NCBI GenBank assembly: GCA_026770575.1 | Contig: MU657248.1 | Location: 122,919-157,391 of the forward strand | Reading direction: 5' to 3' | DNA length: 34,473 nt | DNA from: Pelagophyceae sp. CCMP2097 | Lineage: Eukaryota; Sar; Pelagophyceae | In this document: in pieces, positions 9,246-17,737 of the stretch | Layout of the letters: every line of letters begins with the position of its first letter | How positions within the stretch are numbered: position 1 is the stretch's first letter | Program-made: the position numbers and the translations under genes | Notes under the pieces: model-generated | Database searches by the model: none | The model's input: only the letters and a program-made list of their open reading frames with translations | Told to the model about the DNA's origin: nothing

Positions 9246-9271
9246 AAATTGCCCCTGGTAATCCTTCAATA

Positions 9272-9330
9272 AAAGGACCCAAAGGGCCCTTGCCGTAAAC
9301 TGACGTTGATTAAACGGCAAGGACCCTTCG
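9272..9330. repeat. Inverted repeat just beyond the kelch stop codon
   Basis: GGGCCCTTGCCG (9,285-9,296) and CGGCAAGGACCC pair across a ~20-nt loop containing GTTGATTAAACG. A second small hairpin, GGACCCTTCGGGTCC, follows. The ATTAAACG matches the terminal motif of the 157-bp dispersed unit. The whole could be a 3'-UTR structure or a remnant of that unit. Confidence 0.6.
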
Positions 9331-9339
9331 GGTCCTCAA

Positions 9340-10245
9340 CTATACGACGAGCACCTCGGTCGTCGAAAAGTAGATTGTGTCATCCTCGTCAAAGTAGATT
9401 GTGTCATCCTCGTCGTCGTCAGAGTCGTCGCGTGTCCACAGAGCTTCGCCACCGATGACGAGGATCCGTGCTTCCTCCGAAGCGCCGAGTCGGACGGCTG
9501 CGATGCCACTGCGCGCTGTCGGCATGGTCGGCCCAGGCGAAAACTCCATCGCCGCCACGTCGAGGAGCTCGGTCGTGGCAAATGACGCGTCTGATGAGTC
9601 TTGCCCGCCGATGACAAGGACGTGTCGAGCATCGACTCGCACAGCCGCGCAGCAAAAGCGCGCCGTGCCCATCGACGGTCCAGGCGCGAACGCCATGGTC
9701 CGGACGTCGAGGATCTCCGTCGAAGTCGAAGATTGTCCTGGACCTGAACGGCCACCGGCCACCAAGATGCGGTGCTCGTCGAGCACGACGGCCGCGCAGC
9801 CGCAGCGTGGAGTGGCCATGGCAGGACCCGGCGCAAAGACCGTCGTGTCGAGGCTGAGGATTTCGGTCCTCGACAAGGGAGACGTGCCATCGTAACCGCC
9901 AACGACGAGGACCCTGCGAACGTCGAGCGCAACAGCGGCGCAGCCGGATCGCGCCGATTGCAAGTCCGGCCCCGGCGTGAACTTGAGCGTCGAGAGGTGG
10001 AAGATCTCCGTCGAGTTCAAAGGAGCACCATTGCTTCCGCCTATCATAAGCACACGATCTGCGTCGACCAGGACGGCCGCACAGCCATAGCGTCGCATGA
10101 GCATGTTCGGCCCAGCCGTGAAGGCCATCGTCTGCGTGACGAGCAATAACGTCGAGTTTAAAGCAGACACACCCGAACGACCGCCAAACACGATTACGCG
10201 CCCACCGATGAACGCGGCGGCGCAATATGTACGTCTTGGGCTCAT
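9340..10245 (-). CDS. Kelch-repeat beta-propeller protein, probably 5'-truncated
   Basis: The 301-residue intronless frame holds six kelch blades of ~48 residues. Each has a V(L/I)V(I/V)GG-type strand, a TEILDV-like strand and an FAPGP(A/S)M..AR.GCAAV strand. Typical examples are RVLVVGGYDG and RILVAGGRSGPG. The C-terminus is acidic and carries a 24-bp tandem duplication (9,367-9,414) giving DEDDTIYF twice. Kelch propellers usually act as protein-binding scaffolds, and no partner domain is present. The Met at 10,245 sits inside a blade: the frame stays open upstream to 10,305, still reading like kelch (TDGATFQPGPAM), and then meets a stop at 10,308-10,306 created at the border of the repeat at 10,308-10,465. 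The original N-terminus is therefore probably lost. It may be expressed from the internal Met or be a recent pseudogene. Confidence 0.8.
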   Translation of the reverse strand: MSPRRTYCAAAFIGGRVIVFGGRSGVSALNSTLLLVTQTMAFTAGPNMLMRRYGCAAVLVDADRVLMIGGSNGAPLNSTEIFHLSTLKFTPGPDLQSARSGCAAVALDVRRVLVVGGYDGTSPLSRTEILSLDTTVFAPGPAMATPRCGCAAVVLDEHRILVAGGRSGPGQSSTSTEILDVRTMAFAPGPSMGTARFCCAAVRVDARHVLVIGGQDSSDASFATTELLDVAAMEFSPGPTMPTARSGIAAVRLGASEEARILVIGGEALWTRDDSDDDEDDTIYFDEDDTIYFSTTEVLVV

Positions 10246-10307
10246 CGCAGGCCCCGGCTGGAAAGTCGCGCCGTCGGTCCACGGCCGCGCGCCGAAGACG
10301 GCCGTCT

Positions 10308-10465
10308 AAAGGGCCCCGCAGGGGCCGGCGCCTATTACTATCTAAGGATTATTTCCACTTTTAAACCTTCAATGTGACTTTCGAAGGAACGTTCCTTGCG
10401 GTCAAAAAAAAAAGGCCGATTTGGGCCGTTAGACCCTCTTCACCTGTCGTAGGCCCAATTAAACG
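10308..10465 (+). repeat. Dispersed 157-bp unit, copy abutting the kelch ORF
   Basis: The same structure as 97-252: GGGCCCCGCAGGGGCC hairpin, GGCGCCTATTACTATCTAAGG, the perfect palindrome AAGGAACGTTCCTT, an A10 tract and a terminal ATTAAACG. It meets the kelch frame at 10,308, where the junction supplies the in-frame stop. Confidence 0.85.
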
Positions 10466-10517
10466 CGTGTTCGGGCGGCCCAACGGTCTCCTATGGCCGG
10501 TCGCGTGTGTCGCTTCA

Positions 10518-10527
10518 TATATAAAAG
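10518..10527 (+). promoter_or_regulatory. TATA-box-like sequence
   Basis: TATATAAAAG is a textbook TATA box. No convincing plus-strand gene follows within 500 bp: the next features are a GACACGCGTCGCGTAAGC fragment of a dispersed repeat and a strong hairpin. It may belong to a repeat-derived promoter or be coincidental. Confidence 0.35.
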
Positions 10528-10627
10528 GTGTCCGGGTTCGGCGACAGTCGGATCGCCGATTCTCCGCTGTGACACGCGTCGCGTAAGCCACCCTCCCGTC
10601 GAGTTGAATTCACCAACGGACAGCTCC

Positions 10628-10659
10628 GTCCAACGGACGCCTAGCGGCGTCCGTTGGAC
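10628..10659. other. Perfect 14-bp stem hairpin
   Basis: GTCCAACGGACGCC, loop TAGC, then GGCGTCCGTTGGAC. Two further CCGTTGG copies lie close by (10,612-10,680). Its role is unknown. Confidence 0.8.
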
Positions 10660-10749
10660 TCCGCCATCCGTTGGCCTCGTCGCTCCGCTCCTCAAACGTG
10701 ACAACCGCTGAAGGTCTCGCTGCGCTCTGTGAGACATTCGATCATACGT

Positions 10750-11303
10750 TTCGGCGCGCCGCTTGGGGGCGTGCCGGGCCCGGACTCTCGCTGGCGCCGG
10801 GGGGAGACCCCCCGGACCCCCCCTTCCTTACCCGCTTTTAAATCGCCATTTTGCTCGTATCGGTTCGGCCGGCGAGGGCCGCCGCTTGGGAGCGCGTCGG
10901 CGCCGGACTGTCGCGAGTGCCGGGGGGAGACCCCCCGGACCCCCCCTTTAATTTCTTACTCGCATTCATCAAATCCACGCTTGCTCCCTATCGCTTCAAA
11001 AATGTGACACCGGCTTTGGCTCGCTGCGCTCTCGGTCGCTCGCCCGCGGAGGCGCGCCGCATGGAAATGCAGCAGGCCCCGGACTCTCGCGGGTGCCGGG
11101 GGGAGACCCCCCGGACCCCCTTTAACTTCTTACTCGCATTCATCAAATCCACGCTTGCTCCCTATCGCTTCAAAAATGTGACGCCGGCTTTGGCTCGCTG
11201 CGCTCTCGGTCGCTCGCCCGCGGAGGCGCGCCGCATGGAAATGCAGCAGGCCCCGGACTCTCGCGGGTGCCGGGGGGGACCCTCCGGACCCCCCTTAAAC
11301 TAA
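10750..11303 (+). repeat. Tandem array, 173-bp units with CCGGGGGG hairpin
   Basis: Two nearly identical 173-bp units (10,945-11,117 and 11,118-11,290) follow two more divergent, shorter relatives (from 10,750 and 10,866). Each unit carries GCTCGCTGCGCTCTCGGTCG and CCCCGGACTCTCG. It ends in a perfect hairpin of CCGGGGGG, AGA and CCCCCCGG, which is broken in the last copy. Open frames across it only translate the repeat (GGRPPGPP-like). Immediately after, a 25-bp CTTAAACTAACRCGATAGGC unit is duplicated (11,293-11,341). Confidence 0.9.
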
Positions 11304-11341
11304 CACGATAGGCTAGCCCTTAAACTAACGCGATAGGCTAT

Positions 11342-12009
11342 CACGGAAATTGTTAGAGTTCCAAACGGAAATTGTTTTCGCGGCGCGTGGCGCGGACGGC
11401 GGCGCGCTTGGGCGGCGCGGGGGTCGCGCCGAGCGCGCGGCGGTGGCGCGCGTCGATCGCGCCCGGGCGCGTCGAAAACGGTGCGCTACGGAGCGAGGAA
11501 GGCCGCTGGGACGAAAAAATGCAATCCTCGAAGTTGGCGGCGCACGGTCCACGGAGCTTGGGCGGCGCTGTCGGTTTCACATAATGTGGCTTGTACCCAC
11601 TCGACGAACACTTTCCAATGGCCGAGTGTCTTGGAGTCCGACGGCGCGCACAATATGCAGTTTGCGTTAAAAAGGCACGGTTTGCGGAAACCAATCATAG
11701 GTGGGGAGAGCTAGTGTTACATTTACATTATCCACCAGAATTTCCGGTGCGCGTGCTTAAGAAAGCGTTTTTTTAAAATGTTGGCAGTTGCAACGATCCA
11801 GGGCCTTTCGCCATTGCGCACCACTGCCCCCCCTCCGAGCGTGTTTGGGGGCTTATAGGGCGGGTCTGGGGCAGGGCTGGGCCCTGCCAAAGCGGCTGCG
11901 TCTCCGGCGCTCGACTTGGGGCTGCAGAAGACGCGGAATCTCATAGGCTTGCGAAAACAAGCTAAAACCGGGAACTAAATAAATCTTATCCTTAGAGTGA
12001 TATCGAAAC
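11342..12009. other. Intergenic stretch, no recognised gene
   Basis: A GC-rich patch (11,380-11,560) gives overlapping frames on all sides with Arg/Ala-rich products. The remainder (11,590-12,000) is of mixed composition. No domain, splice pattern or signal peptide was found. Confidence 0.5.
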
Positions 12010-12115
12010 TTTGTTTCCTGATGTCGGAGAAGGGGCAAATCGACGGATTCGAGGCGAAAGCGACCCTCCCGTCTCGAATCCGCCAATTTGCCCTTTTTCA
12101 GAAGAGGAAAACAAA
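12010..12115. repeat. Fold-back inverted repeat
   Basis: GGGCAAATCGACGGATTCGAG (12,033-12,053) pairs with CTCGAATCCGCCAATTTGCCC (12,073-12,093) with about three mismatches. The flanks TTTGTTTCCT and AGGAAAACAAA extend the pairing. The ~15-nt loop contains CGACCCTCCC. This could be a small foldback element or a structured RNA. Confidence 0.65.
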
Positions 12116-12438
12116 AAGCTAAAATGTACGTCGTTTTCAATAATAGCACCTATCGACGACACCGCAGGCGGCGGGGAGGGGGCAGCGGCTGGGGATTCTT
12201 ATGCATTATCGACTCAGTTTTCGACTGCGGATCCGCCTGGTTAGTCAGTATCTTCGTGAGCGCCACCTCTGAAGTGATGCCGACCTCAAAATGGCCTAGA
12301 CGCGGCCGAATGAAAAAATTAAGCTCGCCACCCGATTCTACGCCCAAAACTACCCTAGAGATGCATCAACTTCCCAGCGAACCAAGGAGCACAACACCGC
12401 GACCCGGGCAGCCAACATTTTAAAAAAACGCCCTCTTA

Positions 12439-12628
12439 GGAAGTTCCACCCCCAATTAGAATAATCCCCAATTAGAATCGTTTCTGACCAATTAGGGAGC
12501 TTGGAAATATAATATGTTCAGAAAAAGGGAAGCCCGTTGCTCCGATAGAGCAGAATATGTTCAGAAAAAGGTTGATTCTAATCGGGGGATTTCCGGGAAA
12601 GCCGATTCTAATTGGGGGTGGAACTTCC
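12439..12628. mobile_element. MITE-like element, GGAAGTTCC family, member 2
   Basis: The ends are perfect 23-bp inverted repeats (GGAAGTTCCACCCCCAATTA with its complement), flanked by TA on both sides, in a 190-bp non-coding body. Internally CCAATTAGAAT and GATTCTAATCGG repeat the end motif. ATATGTTCAGAAAAAGG occurs twice. Confidence 0.92.
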
Positions 12629-12732
12629 TAAGCGCTTTCAAAAGTTTGGATTCCTCTAAAACCGCGGTTAAGGAGATTTGATTCACTTCTTTACGGGACT
12701 TAACCGCTTCGCGATTTCAGTAGTTGTCCTAA

Positions 12733-13169
12733 AAGCCTGAATATACGGATTTTTCCGTGTGGGATTGTGGGATTGTGGAATTGTGGGATTACTGTAAGCA
12801 AAACGGGCCACAGAAAACCCGGAATCCCACAAAGAGCCGCGCAACCTTTTTTCCACAAAAGAAGTTGCGAGAAAAAAGGAAGAAAGGGATTTAAAAAAAA
12901 AAAGCCCTCGCCGAGCCGCGCCGCCCGCGCCGAGGCCCGCGCCGCCCGCGCCGAAGCTCGCGCCGTCCGTGCCGAGGCGCGCGCCGTTCGAACATCAGTT
13001 TTCCGGAATATCCCACACTTTTAAGATTTCCCTGCCCACTTGCCGATTATAAGAAACGCATATTTTGTCGGATATTTAGTGGGATTCCAAGTTTTCTTTG
13101 GCTCGTTTGGCGTCCGGTAATCCCACAATCCCACAATCCCACACGAAAAAAATCCGTATATTCAGGCTT
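12733..13169. mobile_element. Inverted-repeat element with GGGATTGT-rich ends
   Basis: The arms are AAGCCTGAATATACGGATTTT with its complement at 13,149-13,169, extended inward by GTGTGGGATTGTGGGATTGTG and its complement, giving a ~45-bp near-perfect TIR. The 437-bp body has no transposase. It carries a 21-bp minisatellite at about 12,915-12,985 (three units encoding AARAEAR) and an A12 run. This is a non-autonomous DNA element, with family not determined. Confidence 0.88.
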
Positions 13170-14583
13170 AAGTTGGTTGATCTGACTAGGCCAGGAGAAG
13201 GTCCTCCGGGACTGGACATCCTGTGATTTTGATTACATTACATTACATTACAGACTTAGGGTAGGGGGCGAAATTGAAGCTCAAAAGGCACTTAGTCTTC
13301 TCTTTAAGATTTTCGACTTCCTAAATCGGCCCCATTCCTTGCCACGGCGATTTTGCGCCCGCCCGCGCGACTACGGGGAAGCGCGCCGGAAGTGCGCGCC
13401 AGGGACGGTGCGAGTGTCGGGTGGTGTCGGCCGCGCCGTCAAAACAGCCGCGACCGCCCTCGCGGGAAGCGCTCCGAGGGACACTGAGGTCCCCTACGTG
13501 CGCCCCAGCTGGAGCGCCTACAGCGCCGCGACGACGGCCGATGGCGCCAAACTTTTTTTACTAGGCCCAAGAAGACGCCACAGCGCGTCGACCCGCCCCG
13601 TTTCCAAAACCCCTTAGCACCGCCCGTTGACGCGAAATCCCCGTGGCACGGAATGGGCCCGATTTAGATCTTCGTTTTTGGTAAAGAGTTCAAGAACTTG
13701 CTCATTGCGACCTTACATTTCATGTTAAATAGACGGATCCGACTAGACGGGTTCCCCTATTTGCTCCTCGGCAGCTCCTTCGTATGTGGTATGGGGCGGC
13801 GCACCACGGCCTGTGCCCGAAATCAGCGAGGCTTAATTCCTCGGGGCCTCACATCGGCGGTTTGGGATATGACCTTGCATTTGGGAGGGGGGGGCTACAG
13901 GAGGTCAAAATAATTCGATTACGGTGCGAATACAGGGCGCATCGACACGGACCACTCGGCGCGCTCACGCTCCGCGCCGCGGAGCGCAGTCCCTCGTGGC
14001 CCTCGCAGCTGCTGGTAACACACGCTGCATCGACACACGGCCACATGATAAAAAATTGTCATCTTTGTGCATTCGCCACGCGTTCAGTTTACGGACAATG
14101 TCGATGAAGATTGGCTTGTGGCTTGTCTCTCGGCGAGCTCCTTCGGGCCGGCGCAACCTTGCAGTCGACACCGACCATTTTTTTTTTACAATTTTCAGTG
14201 TCACTCCGAGTTGGATCAAATTCAGGAAGCCTTCGCGATATTACCTACATGCATTGTTAGCGAGGTTCGGCAAAAAAGTGGGGAAAGAGCCAATGGACCC
14301 GTTAACGGAAATTAGTACCGCATGGATATATTTCCGGCCTTTAGCTGCGCATACTTTTAAATGGATTCCCAAAAAGCGCCGGTGTCTCGGCTCTTTCTGA
14401 GTTTGGCAGCAAAAGCGCAAAAAAGCTCCAACGGCGCCGGCGGTCGCTGCGGACGCGCGGCAAGTGGCGGAGTCGGTCAAGGTCGCTAGTACCACCCCCC
14501 GAGCGCCACGCACCGCCCGGGCTCGAATGGCCGCGCTGCCAAAAGTGGCTTTGGGCGCGCTGGAGACCCGCTGGCGCGCGCAA
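13170..14583. other. Intergenic stretch with GC-rich islands
   Basis: There is a TTACA microsatellite at 13,233-13,252. GC-rich islands at 13,340-13,620 and 13,930-14,030 give open frames without domains. The one at 13,339-13,617 on the plus strand (92 residues, Ala/Gly/Arg-rich) is the most gene-like but is not supported by codon pattern or context. CTCCGCGCCGCGGAG at about 13,968-13,982 is a hairpin. Confidence 0.45.
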
Positions 14584-14847
14584 TCATTGGAATTCATCTA
14601 CGGGGAACTTTGGACCTTGGTGCTGGTAGTTAGGCGGGCGCTTGGCGCCGTTGTATGTCGCGCGCGGGCTGTCGCTGCGATGGCCGAACATGGCGTCGAG
14701 CGGCCGACAGCACGCCCCGAAGGCGCCTGGGGAGCCAGCGCAGCGCGGCGCACAGGTAGGCGCTCGCCCCGTGTCGTACATCGCCTCGGCGAACACGGAG
14801 CAGAGCAACAAGCCCACAAGCGTGACAACAGCAACGATGAGCGCCAT
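14584..14847 (-). CDS. Candidate small secreted or membrane-anchored protein
   Basis: The 87-residue frame starts at an ATG with G at +4 and runs in strongly G/C-ending codons. The first ~22 residues (MALIVAVVTLVGLLLCSVFA) form a clear hydrophobic segment ending in an Ala-x-Ala-like cleavage context, so it is a signal peptide or a membrane anchor. The mature part has five cysteines within ~25 residues (TCAPRC...ACC) and a hydrophilic PPNYQHQGPKFPVDEFQ tail. No family is recognised. TATAAAG lies only six bases upstream of the ATG, too close for a normal TATA box. Splicing into further exons cannot be excluded. Confidence 0.5.
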   Translation of the reverse strand: MALIVAVVTLVGLLLCSVFAEAMYDTGRAPTCAPRCAGSPGAFGACCRPLDAMFGHRSDSPRATYNGAKRPPNYQHQGPKFPVDEFQ

Positions 14848-16424
14848 CGACTTTATAGGTGGCACTGTACAATAATTTGTAAAAATTGAATTTGATTTTA
14901 CATGAATTTACATGATTTTACACGACCCCCAAATTTGCCTTTGTAGTGCGCTTGAAAATACATTCACGATTTGTCAATATTCGCGAGTTTCGGGCGTCTT
15001 TCATCGCGAGGTTGTGGCTTTTCCCCCTTATTTAGGAGAAGTCAGACTTCTATCCCAAAAACATGCTCACGCAGATTCCAGCCAAGAGAGGGATAGACCA
15101 AGGCGAAGTAAGTGACTTACGAGGGCCGTGGATGATGCTTTTCATAATTTCCTGTAGACGACAGGCCTTCGGGACATCGCCGAAATTCGTATCTCGGGCC
15201 ACGACTCGCATTTGGGCTCGTCAGTTCGCCGGGGCGACTCGGCGGAGCCTCCCCTTCGCGCTTAGCCCCATTGCGCCTTGCTTAAGCGCCTCTAAAGATA
15301 AGATCTTCACTTTACACTGTATGCGGATGTAGCAGAAATTGCACTGTATTTACAGTAAATACAGGGGCTCATAATCCTTTACATTGTATTTGCTCGCCTA
15401 TAGATCCCGCGGACGAGGATGAGGAGATGGGCTTGTCGCGCCGGCGCGACAGAGCTTGAGTGTACACTCACCAATATTTGGATGGATTTGATCGGGCATT
15501 GGGAAGTTATTCAGTGACACCGCGAGAAGTTCAAGTTAGGGCGCTGCAGCACGGTCGTTTCGGGATAGAGAGAATCGGGCACTCAGAGAAATGACGCTAA
15601 GAGAATAGGGCTTGATTAAACCTTAGTTGGGCCCCTTATCGAGCTCCCACGTCGTTTCGGCGCGGACGCAAACCCTCGAAAATATTTCACCTGGCTGTTT
15701 TAAGTTGCTGAACGCCCGTCGACGAACATATCATAACAAGCAGGTGTAAATCTAGCGCCTTACGAGCTGCCGTGTGAGCACTCTGCGTCTGTTCCGAGTG
15801 TACGCAAGTTTTTTGCGGACGCAAACCCTCGATAGGATTCCACCTGCCTGTTATGAGACCCTCGACGAACATATCATAACAGGCGGGTGCAAATCTGCCG
15901 GCTTCCGACCGGCGCTGTGCACTCGCTCAGATTTTCGTAGCTAAGTAACTGCCGTTCACAGCCCCAACGCAGGCACTTCCGTGATACGATCTTGTTGTAC
16001 TATGTGCGTCGACGACCCCTTCAGTCGAGCACCACCGCAAAGTGCCGCGACATGCATCTTCCTTCCTTGGAACCTCTCCTAGGCGAACCCTCACTCGATT
16101 ATCGCAGAAAAAGAGAAACCCTTCGTGTAAATATCTGAGTGCCCGCGCCGAAACGACCGTGAGCTCAGCTAGCCTGCAGCTAAAGGTTGAGCGCCGCGGT
16201 CCGGCCGGCATGCGGGCGGCGACGCGCGCCGGCTGGGACCCCGCCGCCCCATGGTATCCCATATGGGCCCAATATTGGGCCCGTGCTCCATTTGGGGTAG
16301 GCTGGACTCCATAAGCCCATACCCCACGCGGCAGCTCAGATACTTAAAGGAGACCACCCGCCCACCTTCACCAGCCGCCGAGAGCCCGATAGGGGGCACC
16401 CACCCACTTGTGAGCATTTCGCCC
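14848..16424. other. Intergenic stretch with duplicated block
   Basis: AT-rich around 14,860-15,060, where TTTACATGA is repeated. GTATTTACAGTAAATAC at 15,347-15,363 is a perfect palindrome. No gene is supported. CACGGTCGTTTCGG (15,551) and its complement (16,149) are inverted, each next to a CGGGCACTCAG motif or its complement, and they enclose the duplicated block annotated separately. This suggests an old inverted-repeat element of about 630 bp. Confidence 0.5.
15662..15905 (+). repeat. Tandem duplication, ~152-bp spacing
   Basis: GCGGACGCAAACCCTCGA, then CACCTG, CTGTT, CGACGAACATATCATAACA and GGTGTAAATCTagc (or GGTGCAAATCTgcc) appear at 15,662-15,757. They appear again at 15,815-15,901 in direct order. 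No coding potential is seen. Confidence 0.8.
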
Positions 16425-16460
16425 CCACAGAGAGCCATCGCTAAACCGTTCGGCGATACC

Positions 16461-16573
16461 GCGTTCCCGCTCATTCCGGACATGCGCCGAGTACCGGGCA
16501 GCCGGGAACGGCAGATGCCCGGCGCGGGGAGCGCGGAGAGCTCCTGGCGCATGTCCGGAATGAGCGGGAACGC
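16461..16573. other. Long stem-loop just upstream of the sulfotransferase start
   Basis: GCGTTCCCGCTCATTCCGGA... (16,461-16,488) pairs perfectly with 16,546-16,573 over 28 bp around a ~57-nt loop. The loop itself contains an inner CCGGGCA/TGCCCGG hairpin. It ends ten bases before the ATG at 16,583. In a transcript it could strongly affect translation, and in DNA it may be a recombination product. Confidence 0.85.
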
Positions 16574-16582
16574 AAGGTGGAG

Positions 16583-17350
16583 ATGAATAGCCTCTTGGTG
16601 GCGACGTTGTTGTGCGCGCGGGGCGCGCGCGTGCGCGCCGTCTCGCTCGACGAGGTCAAACCTACCGATTTCTTCGACGCCATGATGGACCGCGCCTTCC
16701 CGCTCGCGCGCACCGCCATCCCATGGTCCGCTGTCGACTGGCGCCGCCACTCGAAGATCATCGTCTCGGGCCCGCAGCGCTCGGGGACGACGTTCTTCGC
16801 GTCGGCGCTGGCGCGGCACCTCGGGTATAAGCACGTGGACGAATTTGCGCAAGTCGAGGTGCTCGGCCGCGGCGGCGCTTCGTTTGTTATTTCGGTTTCG
16901 TCGGGCATCGATGCGATGCTCCAAACGGACGAGAGGCTGGTGCTCCAGCGGCCCCAGTGGTCGCACACACTCCACAATCTCCCGGGCAACAACTCGGAGA
17001 TCTTCGTCGCGTTCCTCGCGCGCAACTGCCTCGACGTCTTCCGCTCGCAGAACCGCATAATGTCCACGGAAACGGCCGACACCGGCTGGACGTGCAAATA
17101 TGGCCGCAGGATGGAATGGCTCCACTACCATACGGATGCACAACTTCTCCGCAGCATCGAGTCGGAGCACGACATGATCTGCACCATAAAGCAGCAGGCA
17201 TATCGGAACTACCAGCGCGTCGAGATGGACCGCAAGCGCATCGCCACCGCACCCATCTCGTACAAGTCCTTTAAGACCCTCAACGACACGTTCAAAAGCT
17301 CCTCGTTCCGCTCCAACCTTGCGCCCAAGCAGATTGCCAAACGGGCATAG
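16583..17350 (+). CDS. PAPS-dependent sulfotransferase-like protein
   Basis: The 255-residue frame is intronless. Residues 1-19 (MNSLLVATLLCARGARVRA) look like a signal or anchor sequence, as in Golgi-type sulfotransferases. The phosphosulfate-binding loop is IIVSGPQRSGTTFF (residues ~59-72), the PRSGTT form usual in the Sulfotransfer_3-like group. FLARNCLDVFRSQNR (~144-158) supplies the 3'-phosphate site, with Arg147 and Ser155 at the canonical eight-residue spacing. The usual tyrosine/lysine-rich C-terminal part follows (SYKSFKTL near 230), ending somewhat short. The enzyme would move a sulfate from PAPS to an unidentified acceptor, carbohydrate most likely. The ATG at 16,583 is the first in frame and directly follows the inverted-repeat block. 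Both flanks are repeats, so the gene may have been mobilised. Confidence 0.82.
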   Translation: MNSLLVATLLCARGARVRAVSLDEVKPTDFFDAMMDRAFPLARTAIPWSAVDWRRHSKIIVSGPQRSGTTFFASALARHLGYKHVDEFAQVEVLGRGGASFVISVSSGIDAMLQTDERLVLQRPQWSHTLHNLPGNNSEIFVAFLARNCLDVFRSQNRIMSTETADTGWTCKYGRRMEWLHYHTDAQLLRSIESEHDMICTIKQQAYRNYQRVEMDRKRIATAPISYKSFKTLNDTFKSSSFRSNLAPKQIAKRA

Positions 17351-17737
17351 ACTTATTACAAGGGGTATCGCTAACGACTGCGGCCGGCACTGCTAGATGA
17401 CTGACACCGCCCGCCGCTTCTCTTCGCGCTCTCCCGTTTCTCTGCTCCCTGCGCTTCGCCTGCCCTCCGTGCCGACTGTTTGATCGACGTCTAAGAGCGA
17501 AAGTAATCGATTCCAGTGGACTGAAATGTGATGGTTAGACGTTATACTGGGAGAAACGGAGCGAGTGCCGGGCAGGAGCGCGCCGAGTACCGGGCAGCCG
17601 GGAACGGCAGATGCCCGGCGCGGGGAGCGCGGAGAGCTCCTGGCGCATGTCCGGAATGAGCGGGAACGCGGTACCGCCGGACTGTTTGATCGTTTAAAGT
17701 AAATATCGCCGAACGGTTTAGCGATGGCTCTCTGTGG

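Larger units (their letters stand above)
16425..17737. mobile_element. Inverted-repeat cassette enclosing the sulfotransferase gene
   Basis: The left arm at 16,425-16,488 (starting CCACAGAGAGCCATCGCTAA) is matched in reverse on the right by 17,642-17,673 and 17,704-17,737. The right arm is split by a 30-bp insertion (CCGCCGGACTGTTTGATCG...). Just inside each end lies a direct copy of an ~88-bp block (16,485-16,573 and 17,580-17,669), so on the left the inner arm also folds back locally with a 28-bp stem. No transposase is present. A non-autonomous element carrying a gene (Pack-type) is one reading. Serial duplication around a gene is another. Confidence 0.8.

Noticed and set aside
9419..10282. 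287-residue alternative frame over the kelch gene
   Set aside because: It is a shadow in another frame, rich in Arg and His. The kelch frame has six clear blades.
13339..13617. 92-residue plus-strand frame
   Set aside because: It is Ala/Gly/Arg-rich with no domain, no signal peptide and no supporting context in a GC-rich island.
16169..17170. 333-residue minus-strand open frame
   Set aside because: It is antisense to the sulfotransferase, whose plus-strand frame shows the P-loop and the Arg/Ser 3'-phosphate site. It also crosses the inverted-repeat arm.
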